A stretch of DNA of 44,898 bases from an uncultured Lachnospiraceae bacterium. GTDB taxonomy: Bacteria; Bacillota; Clostridia; Lachnospirales; Lachnospiraceae. The DNA lies in NCBI GenBank assembly GCA_902766735.1, contig CACXEU010000106.1:1-44898 (forward strand), read 5' to 3'. The translations under genes were made by a program, and so were the position numbers. The notes beneath the pieces are model-generated. The model was not told where the DNA came from. It made no database searches and was given only the letters and a program-made list of their open reading frames with translations. Positions within the stretch are counted from its first letter, which is position 1; each line of letters starts with the position of its first letter. Of the stretch, positions 24,309-32,272 are shown one piece after another.

Positions 24309-26867
24309 ATGGAGAAAAAAAGCGAGTTAGAATTGGTTTTGTGTAAAAAAAGCGTAAAAGCATTGGTGGCGTTGATTCTACCGATGCTGCTAATGCTGTT
24401 TTTATATTATGGAGTGGGAATCTACCCGTATCATTCCAAGACGGTTTTAGTATCCGATTTATCCGGGCAGTATGTAAATTTTTTCGCTTATTTAAAAGAC
24501 GTGGTCTTTTCAAAAAATGGACTGTTTTATTCTTTCTCTAAAACTTTGGGGGGAGATATGGCAGGAATGGCTGCGTATTATTTACTCAGTCCATTGAATA
24601 TCATCTTCATCCTTGTGGATAAAAGCGATTTGCCACAGGTAGTAATGATTATAACATTAGCGAAAATTGGGTTAGCCGGATGCTTTTATTTTCTGATGCT
24701 GGGAGAAAAAGAACATAGTTATTACCGGAATGTGATTTTCTCCACAGCGTATGCATTGAGCGGATACACCATTGCCTTTGCATTTAATCTGATGTGGGTG
24801 GATGCTGTATATCTGGCACCTCTGGTAATTTTAGGAGTAGAACGAATTTTTGCGAAAAAAGGACCGGTTGTGTATATTACCAGTTTATTTCTACTGATTG
24901 TCAGTTGTTACTATACCGGATATATGGTTTGCGTTTTTGTGGCAATGTATGTGGGATATCGACTGGTTACAGGAACTGAGAAGATTTGTGAAAAAGGAAA
25001 AACTTTAGTTCACATTGGATTATCAACAATGGTTGGACTGGGAATGTCAGTAGCGGTTTTGGTACCGGCGATTGCATCTCAGAATTCCAGCAGATCTATT
25101 GGTGGAAAGTTCGAAATATCCACCAAGTGTCAAATTACATTGATGGAATTTATTAATGGCCTGTTAGGATACAATGGGGCACGTTATACCTTGGAAAAGA
25201 ATCTTCCCTATGTATTTTTTACCATTCCGTTGTTGTATTTAGCCGTAGCATTTTATTTTAACAATCGAATTAAAGTACGGGAAAAAGTGATGGTGTTTTT
25301 GATTACCATGGTCTTTGTTTTCAGTACCATGTTCATCACTGCAGACGCAATCTGGCACGGGTTTGCCAGTCCGAATCAGTTTTATTTTCGATATACTTTC
25401 TTATTCATATTTATCGCCATTTTCAGTGCGTGGCGATGCTATGAGAATGTAGAAGGAATCAATGCATCATGGAAAATTATTCTGGTGGGAACATTGATGC
25501 TGATTCTTTTGGTAGTGACTGCACTAATGGTGCCTAAGGGAATGGGAAAAGTTACATTTTCCATGGATATGGTACTGATTCTGGCAACGGTGTACTTATT
25601 GTTGAGACAAAAAAGAACAGAAGAAGTACTGGTTCCGATTGTAAGGATTGCATTCCTTTTCATTGTAGTGGCAAGTATCCTGTTTCAGGGAAATGAAAAA
25701 CTGGTTGCCACAGATTTTGCAGATAATAGTCTTAGTGGATATGTTAAGGAAATGGAACCGTGTATTGATTATATTAAGGAACGGGACGATGATTTTTACC
25801 GGGTGGAAAAAACTTTTTACAATTCATTGAATGATTCCATGTTATTGAATTATCACGGATTGTCTCATTTTAGTTCTTCCGATAATCCGGTTGTATTAGA
25901 GTTTATGGAAAATCTGGGATATACCAGAAACCAGGACTTCTGGTGTTATTATAATCAGGGTTCTACTTTGGGAGGAGACTCTCTGCTAGGGGTAAAATAT
26001 ATTGTGTCAAGAAAAAAACTGGACAAAAAATTAACCTTGATTGCAACCTATGAAAATCTGAATATATACAAGAACAGTAATGCCTTAGGATTGGTTTTTG
26101 CCGGATATGGTGATGAAAATTCTGCCTCAACAGGTGACATTTTTGATTACCTGAACCGGATTTATAAGAGCTATACCGGATTGGAAGATGACATCTACCA
26201 GAGAATGGGTCCGGTGGATCAATATGTGGAATCAGAACGGAAAATTCATTATTGCTTTCGGACAGATAATCATAGATACCTATATATGGCGATGCCTTTA
26301 GGAAAGACGATTTCGCTGATGGAAGTCAAGGTGAATAAGAAAGACCTGGGAGAATACTACGACGTGTATAATAAGGGCGTTGTACCATTGGGGACTTTTA
26401 AAGCAGGAAGTGTTTTGGATGTTTGTGTGGAGTATAAAGGAGAAGGTGAAATCATAGAACCGCTTTTCTACTCCGAAGATTATGCATTATTACAAAAATA
26501 TACGAAGCTCTTGAAGAAGTCATCGGGAAACGTGACGCTAATGACAGATTCCCACTTGAATGCGGAAGTTAACCTGGAGCAAGATGGACGAATCATTACA
26601 ACAATTCCATATAGCGAGAACTGGAATGTTCAATTGGATGGAAGACCGGTAACTGCCGGAAAAAGTCAGAATTGTTTGTTGACGATTGAAAATGTGAAGC
26701 AGGGAATACATAAGGTCGAGTTACAATATACACCGATGCATTTGAAAAAATGTCTTGTAGTTTCGGGGGGATTTTTCCTAATTTATATTGGAGTGATTTT
26801 CATTCAATGGCGAAAAGGAAAGCGGAGGAATAACTTAGGAAAGGCTGGAAATAATGATGAAATATAA
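24309..26867 (+). CDS. YfhO-like polytopic membrane protein
   Basis: The 852-residue protein has about 13 hydrophobic segments (about 18-465 plus a last one near 818-838). It carries the YfhO-family features: an early loop with SDLSGQYVNFFAYLKD, then SLGGD-like KTLGGDMAG, and a large outside domain (about 475-815) with VEKTFYNSLNDSMLLNYHGL. YfhO of Bacillus and Listeria is a GT-C-fold protein that transfers sugars from lipid carriers to teichoic acids on the outer face. Here it may decorate or transfer the glycan made by the neighbouring GT2. It lies 20 bases downstream and overlaps the next gene by 14 bases. Confidence 0.85.
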   Translation: MEKKSELELVLCKKSVKALVALILPMLLMLFLYYGVGIYPYHSKTVLVSDLSGQYVNFFAYLKDVVFSKNGLFYSFSKTLGGDMAGMAAYYLLSPLNIIFILVDKSDLPQVVMIITLAKIGLAGCFYFLMLGEKEHSYYRNVIFSTAYALSGYTIAFAFNLMWVDAVYLAPLVILGVERIFAKKGPVVYITSLFLLIVSCYYTGYMVCVFVAMYVGYRLVTGTEKICEKGKTLVHIGLSTMVGLGMSVAVLVPAIASQNSSRSIGGKFEISTKCQITLMEFINGLLGYNGARYTLEKNLPYVFFTIPLLYLAVAFYFNNRIKVREKVMVFLITMVFVFSTMFITADAIWHGFASPNQFYFRYTFLFIFIAIFSAWRCYENVEGINASWKIILVGTLMLILLVVTALMVPKGMGKVTFSMDMVLILATVYLLLRQKRTEEVLVPIVRIAFLFIVVASILFQGNEKLVATDFADNSLSGYVKEMEPCIDYIKERDDDFYRVEKTFYNSLNDSMLLNYHGLSHFSSSDNPVVLEFMENLGYTRNQDFWCYYNQGSTLGGDSLLGVKYIVSRKKLDKKLTLIATYENLNIYKNSNALGLVFAGYGDENSASTGDIFDYLNRIYKSYTGLEDDIYQRMGPVDQYVESERKIHYCFRTDNHRYLYMAMPLGKTISLMEVKVNKKDLGEYYDVYNKGVVPLGTFKAGSVLDVCVEYKGEGEIIEPLFYSEDYALLQKYTKLLKKSSGNVTLMTDSHLNAEVNLEQDGRIITTIPYSENWNVQLDGRPVTAGKSQNCLLTIENVKQGIHKVELQYTPMHLKKCLVVSGGFFLIYIGVIFIQWRKGKRRNNLGKAGNNDEI

Positions 26868-27228
26868 TCAGTATAAATATAAATTTTATTTAAATGCCAA
26901 TCACTCTATTGTAATCAATGAATTAATGGGGGAAATTCATCCCCATACTTGGGAGATTTCGCTGGATGTGATTAAAGTCGTGGAAGATTTCGTTTTATTT
27001 TCCGATGTGGAAAAAGCGGTGGAGGAGATTTTAGCTCCATATCAGGATCAATACATTAATGAAGTGGAACCGTTTGATACGATGAATCCAACATTGGAAA
27101 ATATAACAAAATATTTAGGAGATAAAATAGGGGAACGATTAAATCAGGAGGGCTGGATATTAATTCAGATTGAAGTTGCAGAAACTCCATCACGAATTTA
27201 TATCATTGACTACTTACAGGAGAAGTGA
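26854..27228 (+). CDS. Stand-alone PTPS/QueD-like protein of the exosortase G system
   Basis: The 124-residue protein has the T-fold pattern of 6-pyruvoyl-tetrahydropterin synthase: metal-ligand-type H17 (NANHS), H29 and H31 (HPHTWE) and a conserved AETPSRIYIIDYL segment near the end. The catalytic Cys expected four residues before the first His of HxH is Met here. The protein is homologous in layout to the first 125 residues of the 18109 product. It fits TIGR03112, the PTPS-related family linked with XrtG (recalled). Two adjacent ATGs (26854, 26857) are possible. A binding, scaffolding or changed catalytic role is more likely than pterin synthesis. It overlaps the YfhO-like gene. Confidence 0.88.
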   Translation: MMKYNQYKYKFYLNANHSIVINELMGEIHPHTWEISLDVIKVVEDFVLFSDVEKAVEEILAPYQDQYINEVEPFDTMNPTLENITKYLGDKIGERLNQEGWILIQIEVAETPSRIYIIDYLQEK

Positions 27229-27246
27229 TGATAGGAGGAAGTGCCT

Positions 27247-28575
27247 ATGAGAGAGAAAAGTTTAAAGGAAATGGCAAAGAAGAAAAGAACAATATTGGCT
27301 GAAAAAATGCAAAAGAATACCGAGGTGGAAGGGTTACTTGGCAGAGAAGAATATATCGAAAAGGCCATTGAGTTTGTAAAGAAATATCAGGATAATAAGT
27401 ATCTTGCATTGATTATTGCCATTAAAGATTTTGATGCCATGAAACGGTTGTATGGCGAAGAGCAAGGGGAAAAAATTGTCAAACTGTATGCAGAAGAATT
27501 AGTCCGTCGATGTGAGCAGGAAGAATTGGTGGGGCATCGAGGCAATGATAAATTTGCATTACTGGTGAAGAAAAAAAGTTATGATGAGATTAATAATCTT
27601 TTGGACAACTTTGAAGTTCATCTGGATGTGGACGGAAAACAGGTAGACATGATTATCAGGACCTTTGCAGGGGTTGCACCAATTGATGCCACTACGGCCA
27701 ATACGGAAAAACTGGTAATGGAACCGAGACTTGCACTCTCTTATGGGGTTAATAATGGAGAACGTGTGGTCTTCATCTCCGAGGAAATCTGCGAGCAGAT
27801 GGTAACAAGAAGACGAATCGAAGATATGTTTCCTACTGCACTGAAGGAAGAATATATTCAGTTATGGCTCCAACCCAAAATTGACATTCGTACGGACAAG
27901 ATTGTTGGCGTGGAAGCTTTGGCAAGATGGATTGAACCGGACTGTAAATATTTTCCGGGAGAATTCGTTCCGGTCTTAGAACAGGCAGGGCTGATTGAAC
28001 AATTAGATTTTTACGTACTGGATCGAGCGTGTAAATATATGGCTGTCTGGCAAGAAAAAGGAAATGAACTGGTACCGTTATCACTTAATTTCTCCAGAAT
28101 GAATCTGAAAGATGAGGAACTGGCAGATAAAATCAATGCGGTAGTGGAAAAATATCATATTGATAAGAAAAAAATAACTGTGGAAATTACAGAAACGGTA
28201 TCGCAGAAAATGAATGAAAAAATGCTCTATTTTCTGGAACGGATGAGGGCGAATGGAATACGGACATCGGTAGATGATTTTGGAACCGGTTATGCGTCCT
28301 TGTCAATGCTACGTGATTTTACCATGGATGAGATTAAAATTGATCGGTCGTTTATTACAGCGGCATTATTCCAGGAGAAAGGACGGATTATTGTAAAAGG
28401 AATTGCAGACATGGCAAAAGCCTTGGGAATGAATGTGATTGTAGAGGGTGTTGAAACAGAAGAACAAAAAGAATTTCTAAGGGAAATTGGCTGTTATTTT
28501 GTTCAGGGATACTTATATGATAAACCATTGACAAGAGACAAGTTTGAGGAACGTTTATTAAAGGGGTACCAATAG
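27247..28575 (+). CDS. Degenerate GGDEF - EAL domain protein (probable c-di-GMP phosphodiesterase)
   Basis: The 442-residue soluble protein has a GGDEF-like domain (about 30-175) in which the signature is RGNDKF, so cyclase activity is unlikely. An EAL domain (about 185-440) retains the catalytic set: EALARW, the Asn in LNFSRMN, EITET, DDFGTGYASL, IKIDRSF and EGVETEEQ. It should hydrolyse cyclic-di-GMP to pGpG, perhaps with GTP or another ligand sensed by the dead GGDEF domain. There is no membrane segment. The start at 27247 has AGGAGG eight bases upstream; GTG at 27241 is too close. It follows the PTPS-like gene by 18 bases and probably shares the transcript. Confidence 0.9.
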   Translation: MREKSLKEMAKKKRTILAEKMQKNTEVEGLLGREEYIEKAIEFVKKYQDNKYLALIIAIKDFDAMKRLYGEEQGEKIVKLYAEELVRRCEQEELVGHRGNDKFALLVKKKSYDEINNLLDNFEVHLDVDGKQVDMIIRTFAGVAPIDATTANTEKLVMEPRLALSYGVNNGERVVFISEEICEQMVTRRRIEDMFPTALKEEYIQLWLQPKIDIRTDKIVGVEALARWIEPDCKYFPGEFVPVLEQAGLIEQLDFYVLDRACKYMAVWQEKGNELVPLSLNFSRMNLKDEELADKINAVVEKYHIDKKKITVEITETVSQKMNEKMLYFLERMRANGIRTSVDDFGTGYASLSMLRDFTMDEIKIDRSFITAALFQEKGRIIVKGIADMAKALGMNVIVEGVETEEQKEFLREIGCYFVQGYLYDKPLTRDKFEERLLKGYQ

Positions 28576-28592
28576 TTGGTGAGGGGTAGCGT

Positions 28593-29648
28593 ATGATTCT
28601 ATTTTTAAATTTTTTAAAACAGGCATATATCTATCTAATTGTTTTAGGAGGCCTTTCCATTGCGTTAAGGTCTATGTTTCTTGCAGACAAAATATCAAAA
28701 AAGAAAATCTACCGCACCCTATTTTTTCTGTCAATTCTTGCGTTGACCGACTTTTTAAGTGGTATGGTAGAAGGAAGTCAGGAATATGAATTGCTCTATA
28801 AGTTTTTCAACTTTACCAATTTGTGCCTGAAACCAATGTTAATCATTGTCCTAATCAGACTTTTTTCAGAGCGATTCAGTAAATTGTTTGTGACGATGAT
28901 TGTGATTAGTCCGATTGCTTACTTCCTTTCTGTTAGCTCTTATGGATTTCAGAATGAAAGGCTGATTCATGCATCTAGTCTGGTACCGGATTTTTGTCGG
29001 GCTGTATTGTTAATTATCTTAATCGTGGAAGCTATGAAGTATATTAACCAGCGTTTGTTTCGTGAAACAAAATTGTTGGTGTACATATTGGCGAATATCT
29101 CTGTTACAATTGTCGTGGATATTATTACCGATCATACAATTATGCTGAATCCGATTTATATCATCAATATCATGTTTTATCTGTTATATATCCATAACGA
29201 AAATTCAAAGGTGGATCCTCTTACCAAGGCTTTTAACAGACAATCTTTTTATGCAGATGTGGAAGCAGTGGGAAGTAAAATCAATGGAGTGATCCTGTTA
29301 GATATCAATAACTTCAAGGCAATTAATGATGAATATGGACATGCCAAAGGGGATGAAGTGTTAGTATTGATTGTTGAAACGGTGACGGACCTCTTGAAAC
29401 CGGGAAGCCGACTGTACCGAACCGGAGGCGATGAATTTATGGTTCTCAGTAAAAAAGATAAGGAAGCCATTATTGGAATGGCTGACCGGATTCGACTGGA
29501 ATGTCAGAAAATCGGATATCCTTGCGCGGTCGGAGTTGGCCTGCAAGACGGAGAAAAGTCCATTGATGATTTAATGAAAGAAGCTGATAGAAAGATGTAT
29601 CGTGATAAGAAAATTCAAAAGGACAGGGTCGGGTTAGCAGAAGAGTAA
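28593..29648 (+). CDS. Membrane-bound GGDEF diguanylate cyclase
   Basis: The 351-residue protein has about six or seven hydrophobic segments (about 5-195) forming a membrane sensor module, then a GGDEF domain (about 205-345). The domain is intact: DINNFKAINDEYGHAKGDEV and the active-site loop RTGGDEFMVL. No RxxD inhibitory site is obvious directly upstream of the loop. It should make cyclic-di-GMP in response to a membrane signal. GAGGGG precedes the ATG, 17 bases after the EAL gene. A cyclase and a phosphodiesterase closing the exosortase operon suggest second-messenger control of surface assembly. Its last 15 bases overlap the convergent permease gene. Confidence 0.9.
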   Translation: MILFLNFLKQAYIYLIVLGGLSIALRSMFLADKISKKKIYRTLFFLSILALTDFLSGMVEGSQEYELLYKFFNFTNLCLKPMLIIVLIRLFSERFSKLFVTMIVISPIAYFLSVSSYGFQNERLIHASSLVPDFCRAVLLIILIVEAMKYINQRLFRETKLLVYILANISVTIVVDIITDHTIMLNPIYIINIMFYLLYIHNENSKVDPLTKAFNRQSFYADVEAVGSKINGVILLDINNFKAINDEYGHAKGDEVLVLIVETVTDLLKPGSRLYRTGGDEFMVLSKKDKEAIIGMADRIRLECQKIGYPCAVGVGLQDGEKSIDDLMKEADRKMYRDKKIQKDRVGLAEE

Positions 29649-30755
29649 TAAGGTGGTAAGAAAACCCACATTTAACAAGGAAAATAAGAGAAAGTAGGTA
29701 AATCCCCTGCTTTCTTTTTCTTTTACATAAAACTTGTAGGAAATTAAACTCGCCATAGAAGCAATGAGTGTTCCAAGACCTCCAAGATTCACTCCGACTA
29801 AAAGCTTTCCGCCGTTTTCTGTGAACTGAGACAAAAGTAGTGTGGCGGGAACGTTGCTGATTCCCTGACTTAACGCGATGGAAACCGGAATTTCGTTTCC
29901 GGAGACAAGAGTTCCCATGGTGTTTTGAATCCACGGAATCTGTCCCATATTGCCTACAAAAATGAAGAGAGCAATAAAGGTAAGCAACAGACAATAATCA
30001 ACCATTGAAAATAGTTTACGGTTGATAAAGAAGGTTATAAAAATACATATAATTAGGGTAAGCCAAAAAGGCGTAATGCGTAGCACTGTTGTCAGTGTGA
30101 TAAAAAACAATGCTGTAAAGCACACATAACGGAAGGCATATTTTTTTAGATTTGTTTTTGGATGCTGAATCTGGTGCTCTGAAATCACCGTTTTTGGAAA
30201 ATAGAAAACAGAGGCAAGCAACAAAAGAAAGGAAACAGCAGTGTATGGAAACATGGTTTTGAAAAAAGAAAATAAATCCATTTCATAGGTACTAAAAATA
30301 TAGAGATTCTGCGGGTTCCCAATCGGTGTAAACATACTACCTAAATTTGCTGCCAGGGTTTCCAAGATAATCAAAAGAATGAATTGATGAGGACTCAGAA
30401 TCTTTTTTAATGTAAAAATGGAAAAAGGGACAAATAGAATCAGAGCCACATCATTAGTAATGAGCATGCTTCCGAAAAAACATAACAAAAGAAACACCAT
30501 TACCGTGGAACGAATGGAGTGAGTGAAGTGAAAGAGTTTTTCGGAAAGAACATCAAAGAAACCAATGGAACGAAATCCTGCCACGATAAGCATTAGACAG
30601 AATAAAAGGGATAATACCCGAAAGTCTATGTAGTCCAAATATTTCTTCGAAATTGGAACAAAAGCACAGGAAACAATTGCAAGAATTGTGGCAATGCACA
30701 ATACGAATTCCTGCTTTATAAATTGAATGATTGTTTTATGATTAATCTGCTTCAT
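29634..30755 (-). CDS. SLC13/ArsB-type ion permease
   Basis: The 373-residue protein has about 10-11 membrane helices. It carries MLITNDVALILFVPF and TPIGNPQNLYI in the first half and GISNVPATLLLS with GVNLGGLGTLIASMASL in the second, the inverted-repeat binding motifs of the ion transporter superfamily (ArsB, NhaD, CitMHS, SLC13). The transported ion cannot be told; Na+/H+ exchange or anion uptake are options. The start at 30755 has GAGGTGG upstream; 30806 is longer but lacks a site. It runs convergent to the GGDEF gene with a 15-base overlap and no terminator between them. It is divergent from larE. Confidence 0.82.
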   Translation of the reverse strand: MKQINHKTIIQFIKQEFVLCIATILAIVSCAFVPISKKYLDYIDFRVLSLLFCLMLIVAGFRSIGFFDVLSEKLFHFTHSIRSTVMVFLLLCFFGSMLITNDVALILFVPFSIFTLKKILSPHQFILLIILETLAANLGSMFTPIGNPQNLYIFSTYEMDLFSFFKTMFPYTAVSFLLLLASVFYFPKTVISEHQIQHPKTNLKKYAFRYVCFTALFFITLTTVLRITPFWLTLIICIFITFFINRKLFSMVDYCLLLTFIALFIFVGNMGQIPWIQNTMGTLVSGNEIPVSIALSQGISNVPATLLLSQFTENGGKLLVGVNLGGLGTLIASMASLISYKFYVKEKESRGFTYFLLFSLLNVGFLTTLLLFC

Positions 30756-30898
30756 GACTTCCACCTCGTTTTCTTGCTGTAAACACCTTAGCATATCTTT
30801 CATCATCTTTAAAGGAAAAGATGGAAATGATTGCTTTTTCTGGCTTCTATGATAGAATACTTGAGGATGAATGGAATCAAAAAAATGAGGGATTATTT

Positions 30899-31753
30899 AT
30901 GAATACATTAAACAGTGAGAACCGGTTAAAAGAAAAATATGAAGAATTGATTCATCTCCTTTCTTCCATGGAAAGTGTGGCAGTGGCTTTTTCCAGTGGC
31001 GTGGATTCCACCTTTTTGTTGCATGCAGCAAAGGAAGCATTGGGAGAACGGGCTATTGCGGTGACAGCATCATCCTGTTCCTTTCCGAAAAGGGAATTAA
31101 ATGAAGCAAAGGCTTATTGCAAGGGTCAGGGGATTCGTCATATCATTGTGGAATCCGAAGAGTTAAAAATTGAAGGATTTTCAAAAAATCCAAAGAATCG
31201 TTGTTACCTATGTAAGAAAGAACTGTTTCAGAAAATGATTCAGTTAGCAAAGGAAGAGGGCATCCGGGAAATTGTGGAAGGCTCTAACCTGGATGATAAT
31301 GGAGATTACCGTCCGGGATTGATTGCCATTGAGGAACTTGGCATCCGTAGCCCTCTCAGAGAAGTGGGATTTACAAAAGAAGAAATCCGGATGCTGTCAA
31401 AGGAAAAAAATCTTCCAACGTGGAAAAAGCAATCCTTCGCTTGTCTGTCCAGTCGTTTCCCTTATGGGGAGACCATCAATGAGGAAAAACTTCGGATGGT
31501 GGATCAGGCAGAGCAGATGTTGTTAGATTTGGGATTCCATCAGATGAGAGTTCGAATTCATGGGAAAGTGGCAAGAATCGAGTTGTTGCCGGAAGAATTC
31601 GAAAGAATCATGAAAGAAGAGGTTCGCACGAAAATCTATCAGGAATTTAAGAACATTGGTTTTGATTATGTAGCATTAGATTTATTAGGATATCGAACCG
31701 GAAGCATGAATGAAACGTTAGAAGACACCTCGATAGGGGAAAATAATGAATGA
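30899..31753 (+). CDS. larE: LarE-type ATP-dependent sacrificial sulfur transferase
   Basis: The 284-residue PP-loop protein has the ATP-pyrophosphatase motif SSGVDSTF (32-39), the RCYLCKKELF Cys pair (C102, C105) and SFACLSSRFPYG with C182. LarE adenylates and thiolates pyridinium dicarboxylate mononucleotide in making the nickel-pincer cofactor of lactate racemase; C182 sits in the region of the sacrificial Cys. No larA, larB or larC lies nearby, so the partner genes must be elsewhere or the target differs. I choose ATG 30899, preceded by GAGGGA; the region from 30821 reads open but is unlikely. It overlaps the GNAT gene by eight bases. Confidence 0.88.
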   Translation: MNTLNSENRLKEKYEELIHLLSSMESVAVAFSSGVDSTFLLHAAKEALGERAIAVTASSCSFPKRELNEAKAYCKGQGIRHIIVESEELKIEGFSKNPKNRCYLCKKELFQKMIQLAKEEGIREIVEGSNLDDNGDYRPGLIAIEELGIRSPLREVGFTKEEIRMLSKEKNLPTWKKQSFACLSSRFPYGETINEEKLRMVDQAEQMLLDLGFHQMRVRIHGKVARIELLPEEFERIMKEEVRTKIYQEFKNIGFDYVALDLLGYRTGSMNETLEDTSIGENNE

Positions 31754-32258
31754 GATGATTTATAGGATTGCAGAAATTAAGGATGCAATGGAAATACATT
31801 CCTTAATGGAACAGGTTTACGAACAATTGGATGACCAGACCCTGTATGTCTGTGATGGTTTATCCTTTGTTCAGGAACATCTTTCCGAAAAAGGATTTGG
31901 TCTGGTTGTAACGTTCGAGGAACAATTGGTGGGAGGGCTCATTGTTCGCTTCCCGCAGATGGAAAAAGATAACTTGGGATTAGATATTGGTTTACCGGAA
32001 TCAGAATTGTGTCATGTGGCCCATATGGAATCGGTTGTGGTTCATCCGGATTTTCGAGGACGGGGAATTCAGTCGAAACTATTGCAAAAAGCAGAAGAAG
32101 TACTGAAAAAGGACCAATATCAGTACTTGATGGCTACTGTTGCACCAAAGAATGCGGCAAGTATCCGTTCCTTTGAAAATAATGGATATCAATGCGTAAA
32201 AACAAAAGAAAAATACGGTGGATTTTTAAGAAGAATTTACCTTAAGAAATTTCATTAA
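31746..32258 (+). CDS. GNAT family N-acetyltransferase
   Basis: The 170-residue protein has the GNAT fold with a beta4 strand HMESVVVHPDFRGRGIQSKL, where RGRGIQ is the acetyl-CoA pyrophosphate loop, and ATVAPKNAASIRSFENNGYQ for the later helix. The substrate is unknown. Its start lies inside the end of larE with GGGGA upstream, so the two are co-translated. Confidence 0.85.
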   Translation: MNEMIYRIAEIKDAMEIHSLMEQVYEQLDDQTLYVCDGLSFVQEHLSEKGFGLVVTFEEQLVGGLIVRFPQMEKDNLGLDIGLPESELCHVAHMESVVVHPDFRGRGIQSKLLQKAEEVLKKDQYQYLMATVAPKNAASIRSFENNGYQCVKTKEKYGGFLRRIYLKKFH

Positions 32259-32272
32259 AGTGAGAGGGAAAC

